Shown in pieces: positions 30,953-41,680 of a stretch of 64,000 nt of DNA (the first letter of the stretch is position 1; the number at the start of each line of letters is the position of its first letter). A model generated the notes under the pieces. It was not told the DNA's origin and did not search any database. It worked only from the letters and a program-made list of their open reading frames with translations. Location of the stretch: assembly GCA_037953745.1 (NCBI GenBank), contig JBAKBP010007951.1:1-64000 (forward strand), read 5' to 3'. Both the position numbers and the translations under genes were made by a program. Source of the DNA: Lithodes maja. Taxonomy: Eukaryota; Arthropoda; Malacostraca; Decapoda; Lithodidae.

Positions 30953-31259
30953 TTAAGGGGAGGCAGTTGGTTTCTCGAGTCCTCCTCCTCCCTCATGTAT
31001 AGCCCTCTTAGTTATGAGCTTACAAGACATTCGCCCCATTAGTTTGGTGATTTCAGACCTTTTGCCCCATTTGTTTGCCAATATTAAGACCTTTCGTGCC
31101 ATATAGGGGTCGATTTTTTTCTGGCGAGCGATAGCGAGCCTGTAATTATAGAAGTAACCGACTTTCGGCCGCAACATTTTTCTACCGAAAAATGTAAACT
31201 TGTTGGTGTTAGTTTAAGTTTGATGGAGGTTTAGAGAGCAAACTAAACCCCCTCCTTAA
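30953..31259 (+). mobile_element. Hairpin MITE, group 2, copy 4
   Basis: Bounded by TTAAGGGG and CCTCCTTAA. Contains GGCGAGCGATAGCGAGCC, an altered hairpin CGACTTTCGGCCG, and the AT hairpin ACATTTTTCTACCGAAAAAT followed by GTTTAAGTTTGATGGAGGTT. This is a good full-length reference for the group. Confidence 0.8.
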
Positions 31260-32064
31260 ACCATTGAGCCGAACCAGTAGATTATGCTGCACAATACCGT
31301 CTGAGCTCCCTTAACACTATAGTCTGTTTCTTTTCAACTGAGGGTACATTGCCAAGTTCCCATCAAGATTTCTTAGATATTTTTAAGATTTTGTAGTGAA
31401 ATATGGTGCTAATTGTATATACTTGGTCTTATTATGATGCAAACACATAGTAGTTTCATATTTCTCCATTAAATATCGATAAATTAGCTACTAAGGGATT
31501 CAATGTACCGTTACATGAAATAATATCGACTATATGTATGTAAATATGTATGTATGTATTATACTCAGGCACATATACCATAGCTGGGGGTGGCCAACTT
31601 GAGACAGAGCCCAAACAGAAACATTTAAAGTTCCAATGCTTAGGGTCCGGGACCACTTTTGCTTTCCTCTCTCCGTGCTCTGTCTCGTCTAGTAGGTGAA
31701 TTTAACAAGGGGAGACGGATTCCTAGCTCCTGCCCTCAGCAGGAAAAGTAGGACAGTAAAAGAGACAGACAGAAACGGCTAAGGTTGGGTAGAGGATGCC
31801 AAACACCACTGGTATTATTTCAGCTGATGGCAAATTGAATCTTTTAGCAGCTGATTTCTCGATACCTAATGGCAAAATATCAAACTACTGTATGTGTCTG
31901 CATCTTCTTATTGCCAAGTTTTATATAATTAGCAACACATTTCGTTACAAAATCTTCGTAATAGCCAAGTAATTAGGATGAAGATATGGCAATTTACCAT
32001 CAGCGGGTAAAAAATAGACTAAGCACATACGACATGTGGTAGAGTTTGGTGTTTTATTATTAAC
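31260..32064. other. Unassigned AT-rich sequence with a LINE-A relic
   Basis: Apart from the short LINE-A relic near 31587-31630 and a small ATGT-rich run near 31530-31560, I see nothing recognisable. Confidence 0.4.
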
Positions 32065-32210
32065 ACGTACGATGTGGGCATATTTCTGCAATATTATTCA
32101 AGCACTCCTGACTGATTAAGCAAGTGTCTGAATGAAATTAAATATATTCAGCCAAAAACTAGAAGAAAATAGCTTCAAAATTACACCAGAACAAGCTTTG
32201 TAGCACTCCT
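32065..32210. repeat. Third copy of the 22448-23160 repeat family
   Basis: GTGGGCATATTTCTGCAATAT, AAGTGTCTGAATGAAAT and AATAGCTTCAAAATTACACC match the first parts of the pair at 22448 and 22800. The GC-rich end block is missing. Confidence 0.55.
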
Positions 32211-32439
32211 TCAGATCCACCAGCAAGCTGAGTTTATCAACTCCGCGTAAGATGAGCCGGTGCCGGTCAAAATGTTTGGCGTTGTCGTTGTCCTCGTCGT
32301 CCGTCTGACCAGAAACTTCTCCCATACCGTTGGACGGATTTTCAGACCAAAAAAGGATTTTTTAAAATTTGCTCAATAGTCAAGGTCCTAGGTCAAATAG
32401 GCCTATATGGTTCACCCCCCACCCCAAACCCCTCCACCA

Positions 32440-33010
32440 TTAGGATGGCGTACTATCGTAATATCACTGTGTCTGTATGTTTTTCCGTGGCAGCATTGAT
32501 GATGATGGAGTTCTGTGTGGGCACATACAGTACATCACAATAGTCCCCCCTCCCCCTCTACACCCGTAGGGGTGGCGTAGTACATACAGACACGGTGATT
32601 ACAATAATAGTGATCACCGTGCCTGTATGTGCCCAAAAGGGGCAAACACATTCTTCCGTAGCAGCAGTGAGGATGATGGCGTTCTGTGTGTGTGTACCTC
32701 GTAGAGGCAAATACATCACAGGAGTGATAATGATGGTGATTATGGTAATAGTTATGATGTGATTGTGGTAGTAGTTGTGATAGTGGTGATCCGTGTGTCT
32801 ATGCCCCATAGGGTGACAAATCACAGTAGCGATGACTGTATCAAAGATGATGATTATGGTAGTGATTGTGAGAATAGTTCATAAAAGAGTAGCTCTTAAT
32901 ATTAGTAGTGATGGTGGTAGTAGTAGTGATGGGGGTAGTAGTAGAAATGATGATGAAAGTAATGATGGTTGTGGCGATTTTGGTAGTGATGATGGTTACT
33001 TTGGGCAAAG
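32440..33010. repeat. Degenerate GATGGT/GTAGTGAT low-complexity tract
   Basis: Dispersed GATGATG, GGTAGTAGT and GTGATTATGG runs with embedded unique pieces such as TACATACAGACACGGTGATT. Frames across it give Met/Val- or Thr/Ile-rich strings and are not genes. Confidence 0.6.
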
Positions 33011-33356
33011 CGGCTCTTCTACTTATTATCTCGGTGAACCCATGGCGGGTGCGACAATCCTCTCCAGAGGTTTTACTAGTAGGCTGCGACGCTCCTCTCG
33101 GAAGAAGAGATGACAAACAGGTACAAAAACACTCTTTATGACAAAACAAGAAGTGTGACTGTCAGGGTTTATGAGGTGAGCTTCCAATGACATTTACTGC
33201 CCCTCATCTTGCTTCCCCCCTGCTCCTCCCATTTCCTCCCTCCACCAGACCAATACCCACGGCCGTACGTTGCCGATTTTGCGCCATATTTTCAACTACG
33301 GACCACCATAGCACCTCAACCACGAATCTGAATTCTGAATTCATATACTGTATATA

Positions 33357-33366
33357 TACTGTATAT

Positions 33367-33423
<57 letters not shown>

Positions 33424-33425
33424 TA
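33357..33425. repeat. (TA)n microsatellite
   Basis: A nearly pure TA tract of about 50 bp preceded by TATATACTGTATATAG. Confidence 0.9.
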
Positions 33426-33904
33426 TATGGTTGGATGCGGAATTGAATTTCCTACACGATGATTTCGTTGAGTTTTTGAATAGTCGCCAAATAGGCCTAG
33501 TTATAGTACAGGGCAATGGTGATTCCTAGGGGTGTCTAGGATTTCTTGGGTTAATATAGTGTTAAATGTGTTGTTATATACAACTTTGATTTCGGATATC
33601 ATTCTTAATCAACCTTTAAATGATAGAATTAAATGTAACTGCAAAATTTAGAGGATGCAAACGAAATAAAGAAAACGTTTCAATCAACCAGAGATCTCTC
33701 AGTCCAGCAGCCAATCATATGTCGGTAGGATATAACTTTTGAAAGGTTATTAAAATATTGGTGTGGTGTACCGATATATGAAAGGTAGATTAATAAATAT
33801 GAAATTAATATTTGCAGCTGCCAGACTGCAATTGTCCGTAAAAATTGACGGAAAAATCGCTTGTGCGATATCGTCTTATGGGGAGACTGACCGTTTGTTT
33901 GGTC

Positions 33905-34210
33905 TATTAACTAATTTATTCATATATTTGTTTTAATTTCCTCCCTAGGCCTCCATCAAGCTTAGAAACCCCTAGACCCCCCTTCAAGATAAATGTCCTG
34001 GCCGAAGGCCGGTTCCTCTTAAAATTGCAGGCTCGCTTTCGCTCGCCAGGAAATAATCGACACCTAAATGGCACAAAAGGTCTTAAAATTGACAACGAAA
34101 TTGAGTGAAAGGTGTTAAAATCGCCAAACTAATGGGGCGAACGTCTTATAATCTCAAAACTTGTGGGGCTAAACATTAGAGACAAGGGGGTCCAGAAAAA
34201 CTTGTCCTTG
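33905..34210 (-). mobile_element. Hairpin MITE, group 2, copy 5 (reverse)
   Basis: Contains CCTCCATCAAGCTTAG, CTGGCCGAAGGCCGG (hairpin), GGCTCGCTTTCGCTCGCC, CGACACCTAAATGGCAC and CAAACTAATGGGGCGAACGT. The AT hairpin is deleted (AGATAAATGTCC). Outer ends are diverged. Confidence 0.65.
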
Positions 34211-34469
34211 TCATGCAACAGTTAATAGGCTTAATTGTGTTTAACCCATTATGTTCCGGGTTCGTCATATTGATTGTATTCTACCTATATTATACAGATT
34301 TTGTGCAGCAGAATCTGTGGTAGTAAAAAGGGTTAATGAAGATAGTTCGAAGCTTGTTAATTGTTGGAGGCCATTTTTAAACTGAATACAAAATCGTCCA
34401 ATAGTAGCCAGAGTAGTTAAAAAGACGTAGCCGTTACAGAAGGGTTAATAGTGTCAACTGTGTGGACTG

Positions 34470-34685
34470 TAAAGCCGGTATCACACAAGCGCTTTTTCAC
34501 TCAACATTTATCCTCAATACTGGTCTGGCAGCTTGTGATGTCAACGTTTATACTATTTCGGTCACCTTAATTCATCTACCATCAGTCTAGTTTCCGATAC
34601 CAGTGCAAAATATTCCAGAAATGTTACCAGAAATTTTGTAATCATCGAATGTTGACTATAAAAGCTTTCGTGTGTTACCGGCTTA
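34470..34685. mobile_element. GCCGGTATCACAC-type MITE, copy 2
   Basis: Starts TAAAGCCGGTATCACACAAG and ends TCGTGTGTTACCGGCTTA. The interior is in the opposite orientation to copy 1 (TCTAGTTTCCGATACCAG). Confidence 0.75.
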
Positions 34686-34785
34686 AGACTAGTGATGGTT
34701 AACCTAGTAAGACGTTTGTGGCCAGCCAAGGGCCGTGAGAACCTAAGTGGCACTTGTTATTTGTAATTGAGCTCATTAGTACCAC

Positions 34786-35110
34786 TTAAGGGGACATGGG
34801 CTGTTTTTTTGGTCACCCTTCTTCCTCGTGCTTACCCCCAATAGTTTTCAGATTGTATGATGTTTGGCCAATTAGTTTGGCGATTTTAATACTTTTGGCC
34901 CCATTTCGTTGTCAATTTCAAGACCTTTCGTGCCATTTAGGTGTCTATTTTTTCCTGGTGAATGATTCCGAACCTGTAATCTTCAAAGTAACCGGCCTTC
35001 GGCCGGAACATTTGTCTACCGAAAAATGTACACATTAATCTAGAAGGGAGATCTGATGGATGTGTGTTTAAGTTTGATGGAGGTGTAGGGAGGAAACTAA
35101 AAAAAATAAT
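34786..35110 (+). mobile_element. Hairpin MITE, group 2, copy 6
   Basis: Starts TTAAGGGG. It has an altered core CCTGGTGAATGATTCCGAAC but an intact, extended hairpin ACCGGCCTTCGGCCGGAAC and GTTTAAGTTTGATGGAGGTG. Thus the hairpin is kept while the adjacent core has drifted. The 3' boundary is unclear. Confidence 0.65.
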
Positions 35111-35234
35111 AAATACATGAACAAAAAAAAACTACCAAAAAGTGAACCATCCCACAACTGTGTAGTATTAGAATACGCAGTTGTGGGCATGAATACTTGA
35201 CCTTCTTCAATTGATAAATATAGGGAGCGAGTGC

Positions 35235-35345
35235 TAACTCTAAATAGTAGTGATGATGGTGACAGTAGTAGTAATGATTATGACGGTAGTGATGATGTTG
35301 ATAGTAATAGTGATGATAGTGACTGTAGTAGTGATGATGGTGACC
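35235..35345. repeat. GATGGTGACAGTAGTAGT-like low-complexity tract
   Basis: Imperfect repeats of GATGATGGTGAC and AGTAGTGAT, similar in composition to 32440-33010. Confidence 0.6.
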
Positions 35346-35639
35346 TATCGTAGAGTTGTATATGCCATTTTGATATCGAGTAAAGCGTCACTTTTTATGT
35401 ATTTTTTTCTATATTCCAACTTACTCCCTCTCGGGCATCAGCTGAGAGCCTGTATGTTCAACCGTTGAACAGGTGAAGCCCGTGAGGTCTTATTCCAGTC
35501 TTGGGAGTGAGACATGTGAAGCACTTAGACCTTGGTTGCCCACTCACGGCTAGAATCAGCCCCTTCTCTGGAGCTGCTTCACCTTTGTGCTTCACTGTCT
35601 CATCCCTTAGACTCGGACCCTCACTCACAAATCGCCACC

Positions 35640-35885
35640 TATTGAGCAATTAACTCACTAGGTATTACTCCCCTATAGCATATTTTGAATATTGGAATAT
35701 TCATGCAGTGATATTTAATCAGGGAACAATGAGGGTATTTTTTGGCGTTTCGGGGGGCTTTGTGGTAATGCACTGATACTAGGGGTACAGCACAAATTCC
35801 ATCCCAATAATATCTTCCCATTGATACATCGGGATTCGTACCCGGGTCCAGTGGCAAGACCACTCCACCACACCTCCCCTAATAC
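35640..35885 (-). mobile_element. Possible tRNA-derived SINE head
   Basis: On the minus strand, from 35880 downward, GGTGTGGTGGAGTGGTCTTG resembles a tRNA 5' half with an A-box-like TGGTGGAGTGG; CCCGGGTACGAATCCCGATG then resembles a T arm with a one-mismatch B box (GGTACGAATCC). The spacing is shorter than in a true tRNA and no cloverleaf can be drawn with confidence. What follows is non-coding. Confidence 0.35.
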
Positions 35886-35952
35886 CTTATACCTTATGAC
35901 GTGTAAGACAAATTATACCCCCCAACCCGCACCCTTAGAGGTGCTCCTGTAA

Positions 35953-36107
35953 ATTATATATAATGCATAGCCTACGTGATCATAACCATATAAATTATAT
36001 ATAATGCATAGCCTACGTGATCATAACCATATATATAATGCATAGCCTACGTGATCATAACCATATAAATTATATATAATGCATAGCCTACGTGATCATA
36101 ACCATAT
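35953..36107. repeat. 41-bp tandem repeat, four copies
   Basis: The unit contains ATATAATGCATAGCCTACG and TGATCATAACCATAT. The third unit lacks 7 bp at its start. Single-copy flanks begin AAGTATACTAAAC. Confidence 0.85.
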
Positions 36108-36969
36108 AAGTATACTAAACGAATATTTAAATCGTGACACAAGTAAACAACAATCAAGATAAATGTAATAGCAACTATGAATCTGATTTGGAGGAAAACT
36201 TATATAATATAATAATATACTAATTCCAATTATATTGATAACTATCGATAACAAGTACGGATTTCAGAGTTAAAAAATCGAGATCATAACCTGGCTCTTA
36301 TGTAAGAGCACGGGAGGTAGTAGAGATTCGTGTCTGTACCCAATTAATTCCTGCTATGATTATGTCTACTTCATTATGTGAGGCTGATGTACCACACGAA
36401 TCACGTAATGTATTGTGAATATATGTACACAAATATCCAAGTTGCAACCACGAGATATTGAACTTGAAGATAGAAGATCTGGAGCTAAAACAAATATTTT
36501 AATAACGAGCTTGTACAGTCAGCCAAATAAGTCATGTCTCTGCACCGAATATATTTTGATCAATTATTGGTATCAGTAATATCCAATCTAATTCATTCGT
36601 TTCGAGTAAGATATACACACATGCTCCTACACTTACCCACCCTATTCAACATCTGACAGACATAATGAGTACTGTAATAAACACAGAAACCAATATTGAA
36701 TTTTCCATAGGGTGAACGTGTTTTAACGTAGTTATATCTCAGGTTATCTCATCACTAATCTGGCAATATTATTAGTTTTGCTAAATATAATCATATATTC
36801 CAATAGAACAGCGTAAATGATACACCACATATATTTAAACACATCCAAAATGTCGGTTATTACTACAAAGCCCAGTAACACATCAAACAAAACATCTTTG
36901 TAGGTTTCAAAACATTAGCATTGCGTGAATATTTGTTTACTGATAACATCCTCTGGGGTACGGTACTGT
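36108..36969. other. Unassigned AT-rich sequence
   Basis: No frame, RNA gene or known repeat is evident. Confidence 0.4.
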
Positions 36970-37168
36970 AGAGCTTTTATAGTCAACATTCGATGATCGG
37001 CATTTTGCTGGCAATATTTCTGGAGTATTTTGCTCTGGTATCGGAAACTAGACTGATGATAGATGCATTTAGATATCCGAAATAGTCTAAATGTTGACCT
37101 CATAAGCTGCCAGACCAGTGTTAAGGATAAATGTTGAGGGAAAAAGCGCTCTTGTGATACCGGCTTAA
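36970..37168. mobile_element. GCCGGTATCACAC-type MITE, copy 3, left end truncated
   Basis: Starts inside the left end (GAGCTTTTATAGTCAACATT) and keeps the right end (CTCTTGTGATACCGGCTTA). The interior GGTATCGGAAACTAGACTGA matches copy 1. Confidence 0.7.
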
Positions 37169-37247
37169 CAGTGAAGCTGGAGTGTATCGAGGCAGGTGAC
37201 AAAACTCGTCTTACTCGTCCTCTCACTCGTCATCTAGAATAAGACTA

Positions 37248-37472
37248 CTATAGTCTATTTAGTCTATTCGCTGTATGTAGGCGATAAATCATGACCTCTA
37301 TCCCCTGTAACTCAAAAAGGGCTATAGCAAATTGTCTGTATATTTCCCCATCTATTCCTTTGACTGACTCTTCCCAAATGGTAGAAATATTAGCTCGATT
37401 ACTCTAGTCGTTTTTGAGTTACAGAGGTTAGAGGTCATGGTTTTTCGCCTACTTACAGCAAATAGACTATAG
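37248..37472. mobile_element. Fold-back MITE with inverted ends of about 70 bp
   Basis: The left end CTATAGTCTATTTAGTC, GTAGGCGATAAATCATGACC, TGTAACTCAAAAAGG is matched in reverse complement by the right end (TTTTTGAGTTACAGAGGTTA, GGTCATGG, TTCGCCTACTTACAGCAAAT, ending GACTATAG). The loop is about 80 bp. No coding capacity. Confidence 0.75.
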
Positions 37473-37565
37473 CCTTCCTCGTGTTGATCGATGGTATATA
37501 CAGGCTATAGCGAGCCTATTTGGGGAGGGAGATTTGGAGCTTAGAGAAAAAAGTATGAAGGTCAC

Positions 37566-37676
37566 TTAAGGGGAGATGGTCGGTTTTTCTGGACACCTGT
37601 CTCCCTCATGTTTAGCCGCATTAGTTTTCAGATTTTAAGACGTTTGGCCCATTAGTTTGACGATTTTATGACTAAC
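37566..37676 (+). mobile_element. Hairpin MITE, group 2, copy 7 (5' fragment)
   Basis: TTAAGGGGAGATGG, CTCATGTTTAGCCGCATTAG and TTTTCAGATTTTAAGACGTT match the 5' third of copy 4; similarity ends at about 37676. Confidence 0.65.
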
Positions 37677-38661
37677 TAACTTTCTTTTCGTTCCTAAGAT
37701 TATGCGTTTATCCCTAAAATTATCTCAATCACTCCCCTCCCCCATAAATATAAGTCTTTCATATACGTTAAACAAGTACTGTACGGTCGAGGTTACTAAG
37801 TGTTGTCAGATATTTCACAAAGTTTCGGACACTGACTAATACTTTGAGGGATAAGCACTTTTCCCAGTTACTATAAAGATACCAATAACACTTTTTGAGC
37901 GAAAACCACTTGAATCTATGACAACACTTAATACCCCCGATTGTACATATCCGGGAACACCTCAATTTGCCAACATATGTATGTGTGTGTGTGTGTGTGT
38001 ATATGTATGTATGTGTGTGTGTGTGTATATATTTCTATGCTTTGCCATTATTGCCTCCGATTTGCATTATAATGTTCTCTTTTATTTTCTCATTTTTTCT
38101 AATACCTATTTGTTTTTCATATTTTCTTTTGTTGGTGTCCATCTCTGTCCGTAGCTTAGTATACTACTATATTATTACTATTACTATTCACTTGTTTCTA
38201 GGGAGTATCGCTATTCTTATTATCATTTGTGTACATTAATCTTTTTGTTTATGTTTTTATACATTATGCCATTTATCTTACACTATTTTTCACATATAAT
38301 GTTTATGTTGGATTTCTAGTTTCTACTTTTGAAATGTTTTGTATTTCTTTATTATAATTCTGTTTTCTTTTTTGGCGTTCACGATATACTGCCTCACAAT
38401 ATATATACTTCTACTATATCACGAATTGTTATATATTATATCTTCATTTTACATGCTGTCTTATCATCTCAACTTTCACATCTCTCTCTCTCTCTCTCTC
38501 TTCCTGCCACGGACATTAGTTCCAGGGCAGTAGTTCCCTTTCCAATGTTCCCTTACCCACTCTAAACCACTGTTTGGACACTTGATCCTCAGTGTTTTGG
38601 AGGACAAGCAGCCTAGAAGGGTCACTAGATCTGTTGTTGCTTGATTTCCTTTGTACTCCTT

Positions 38662-38730
<69 letters not shown>

Positions 38731-38884
38731 ATCAAACCTTTCCAAATCAAGCTTTGAATTTCCAAAACTCCTCATCCCAGAACCACAGAAAATCAGCTAC
38801 CTCCCAAACGCTCTGAATGTTGGCATCAATAATTTGCGTCTTATCAACATATCGCGACGTATGTGCGCTCGTTTCATTTATCAG

Positions 38885-38919
<35 letters not shown>

Positions 38920-39105
38920 ATGTGTGTGTGTGTGTGTGTGATTGTTATTTATGTGTGATATATAGGGTATATAGAGACGTGTTACATAGAAGAAAAACTA
39001 CTGGGAAATGTATAGCCAAATTTGAAGTAAAAGGATTGAGTGTACAGTACTTCATAAGGCTAAAATTAATCATTGTGTTTATATTTAACGTTATAGATAT
39101 AATAC

Positions 39106-39176
<71 letters not shown>

Positions 39177-39420
39177 TGTGTGTGAGGGGTAGATATTTAC
39201 ATTAAATAGATTTACATAGATACACTGACCACACAGACCTTACGATCCAAACGAGGTGGTCAGGACTTAATTCTAGTAGGGTCAGGACTTAATTCTAGTA
39301 GAGAGAAAGAGAGAGAGAGAGAGAGAGATCAGGTTCGTGTGTCTACTGTTCTCCTTTGATTGTGATCATGTGTAGGATGTGTGATGTACACTCTTGTGCC
39401 ATAATCTCTAGCCCACCCAT
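37677..39420. repeat. Unassigned sequence rich in microsatellites
   Basis: (GT)n tracts at 37980-38030, (CT)n at 38478-38502, a long (CT)n at 38667-38726, (CT)n then (GT)n at 38886-38940, and a long (GA)n at 39109-39175. A short direct repeat GGTCAGGACTTAATTCTAGT occurs twice near 39260-39300. No gene is recognised. Confidence 0.7.
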
Positions 39421-39454
39421 TAGAATTTGTGGACCCCCTATGTTCTTTATGCAA

Positions 39455-39847
39455 TTAAGGGGGGTCACCTGCTTTTTGTTTTTCTCTTTATCTCCTTTTC
39501 TCTCTTTCTCTGGCTTATATCCATTCGGCTCCATTCAGCCAACTGTTTTCAGACGTTTATCCCCATTCAGGTGTCAATTTCTTCCTGGCGAGTGATAGCG
39601 ATCCATCATTGCATGGAGAAACCCGGCTCCGCCGGAGAACTTTTGTTATCGAAAAAAGTACAAATTTAGCTTGCTGTAAAAATATATAGACAGTATATAC
39701 AGTATATGCTGGCTCGCTACCGCCCGCCAAGAAAATATTGACACCTGGATGGGGGTAAGCGTCTTAAAACAGTAGACTGATTGGGGCCGAATGGATACAA
39801 GCCAAAGAGAGAGTGAGAGAAAAAAAAAGCGAGGTAGGCCCCCTTAA
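39455..39847. mobile_element. Hairpin MITE, group 1, copy D
   Basis: Bounded by TTAAGGGGGG and GGCCCCCTTAA. Contains CTGGCGAGTGATAGCGATCC, ACCCGGCTCCGCCGG, TTATCGAAAAAAGTACAAA and the inverted arm GGCTCGCTACCGCCCGCC. Its flanks align with the uninterrupted repeat at 2283-2440, which shows the insertion point. Confidence 0.85.
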
Positions 39848-40019
39848 AACTGTCTGGATTAATTTGTGGACAGAACTTGCTTGCCAATGAATAGTATACA
39901 TAGTGTTGTAGTTCATTTATAGACAATTATATTAACAAATTCGTTTCCCTGATATACTTCCATAGTTCACATTAGTCCACACACATTTATGAATATGCAA
40001 GAGACTGATATCAGAGTGC

Positions 40020-40713
40020 ACTGTGTGGTATGTGGGAGTAGGAAGCTGGGGGTGAATGTCAATAAAAGTAATGTGATGGTGTGTAATAGAGATGCTCGTA
40101 GGGTAAATCTAAATATACAACTGGATGGGTAAATGCTGGAAGAAGTGGAGTGTTTTAAGTATCTAGGGGGAGTGATAAGCAGGGACGCAGGTGTAAGAAT
40201 GGAGGTAATACAGAGAGTGTGTGAGGAAAAGAAAATTTTCGAAGCAATTGGAAGTATGTGGAAGGTGGGAAATCACGGAATGAAAGCTATAACTGCAATG
40301 TATCAAGGGATAATTGTATCAACAGTGATGTATGGGGCTGATACGTGGGGTCTGAATGTACAATAAAAAAGAAGTTTGGATGTGATGGAGATAAGCTGCT
40401 TGAGGAGTATGTGTGGTGTGACGCGTAGAGACAGATTTAGGAATGAAGAGGTACAGTATATATATGTAGGAGAGAGGGACAACAGGAACCCTTATCGGCC
40501 AGAGTGGAAAGAAGGGTTCAATGCTGGTATGGACATGTTGAACGAATGGGTGATGAAAGGCTTAACAAAATAATATACGAGTCAGAAACAAGGGGAAATA
40601 GATTAAGAGAAAGACTTCGAAGGAGATGGATGGATGGTGTGATAAAAGCGCTGGAAGACAGAGAGATGACTGAAGAACAGGCAAGAGAGGTGGTGGTGAA
40701 TACGAATAAGTGA
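40020..40713 (+). pseudogene. LINE-A reverse transcriptase C-terminal half, degenerate
   Basis: Successive frames encode parts of one RTE-like RT C-terminus: KLGVNVNKSNVMV, CFKYLGGVISRDAG, VMYGADTWGLN, CLRSMCGVTRRDR, CWYGHVERMGDERL and RRRWMDGVIKALEDREMTE. In-frame stops (for example after LNIQLDG and after GLNVQ) and frameshifts separate them. The YxDD palm region is absent because of 5' truncation. Non-functional. Confidence 0.7.
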
Positions 40714-41085
40714 ACAATGCATTTGAATAGATGAATGATAATGCGGTCGTAGGGAGTGGGGGTCGGGCGCCAGTTGGACTAGTCAGGCGCCTGGCCCGGG
40801 GAGCCGGTATATTTAGGAAGGGCCCTGCCTGGAAGTATGTGGATGGATATTGTGAGGTAGTTCTGCTGCGTGTCTGCCTACTATGACCGGAATCTCTCTG
40901 GGAGGTTTGGGACCTGGGAGTTTTCTGTTCGAGACCCCTCATGGTCCTCGGTCTCTGGATCTTCTCCTGGGCGACCTAGGTGTGTGTGAATTTTAAATAT
41001 TTATATTATTTTGTTGTTACTGTTCGGGTTTTGTCTTGAGTAGGCCACCCCAAGCTATTGGGTATGTGCCTGAGTATATATATAT
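40714..41085 (+). mobile_element. LINE-A 3' untranslated region
   Basis: Continues from the ORF end and matches, in the opposite orientation, 2826-3180 and 43265-43600 (GTCAGGCGCCTGGCCC, CTCCTGGGCGACCTAGG, GTGTGTGAATTTT, TTGTCTTGAGTAGGCCACCCC). It ends in a TATA run. Confidence 0.6.
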
Positions 41086-41680
41086 ATACAAGTTACGTCC
41101 ATTAGTTAAGTCATAGGTGATCTTACCCACTCCGTTTTGAACAGCAGAGACTCGTAATTGGTTGAGAGTGTGGCCGAGGGATTGCTGAAATCTCCCTACC
41201 AGTCTCTTGACCTGTGACCTTGACCTTTAAAGATGTTGTGTTGTTGTTTGTTTATTGCATGATCATTTGTATGAGTATACATTTTGATGAAAAAATCATT
41301 GATTAGTTTAGGAGAAATTCTAAATATAATTAAATTTGACATTTATCTTGATATACAGTATGTAGAATATGTTTGATACTTTACAACTATCATTTTGATA
41401 TCAGCGAATTTGGTGAAATTTGAACCAACTATAATGTTAATATACTGACCTTGACATTCGAGCTTGACCAGTCACCTTGTCCATTTAGAAATATTTGTTT
41501 CTTGTATATACTGGCTATTGTAAAGGCATATTAGATATGTCTGCAACGATTGGTAAAAATGTATCAATTTATTTATGAGGAACAATAATAAATCAGATGT
41601 TATCCTTTGACGTTGACCTTTGACATTAACCTTGGGAATATTCAACTGAGAATTGGTCAGTATATTTGTCATCTATCTAT
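41086..41680. other. Unassigned AT-rich sequence
   Basis: Repeated TGACCTTGACCTTT-like motifs occur (41212-41230, 41608-41632, and again near 43970-44010), possibly a diverged simple repeat. No gene is seen. Confidence 0.4.

Noticed and set aside
32558..33149. Thr/Ile- and Met/Val-rich frames on both strands
   Set aside because: They come from degenerate GATGGT-type low-complexity DNA.
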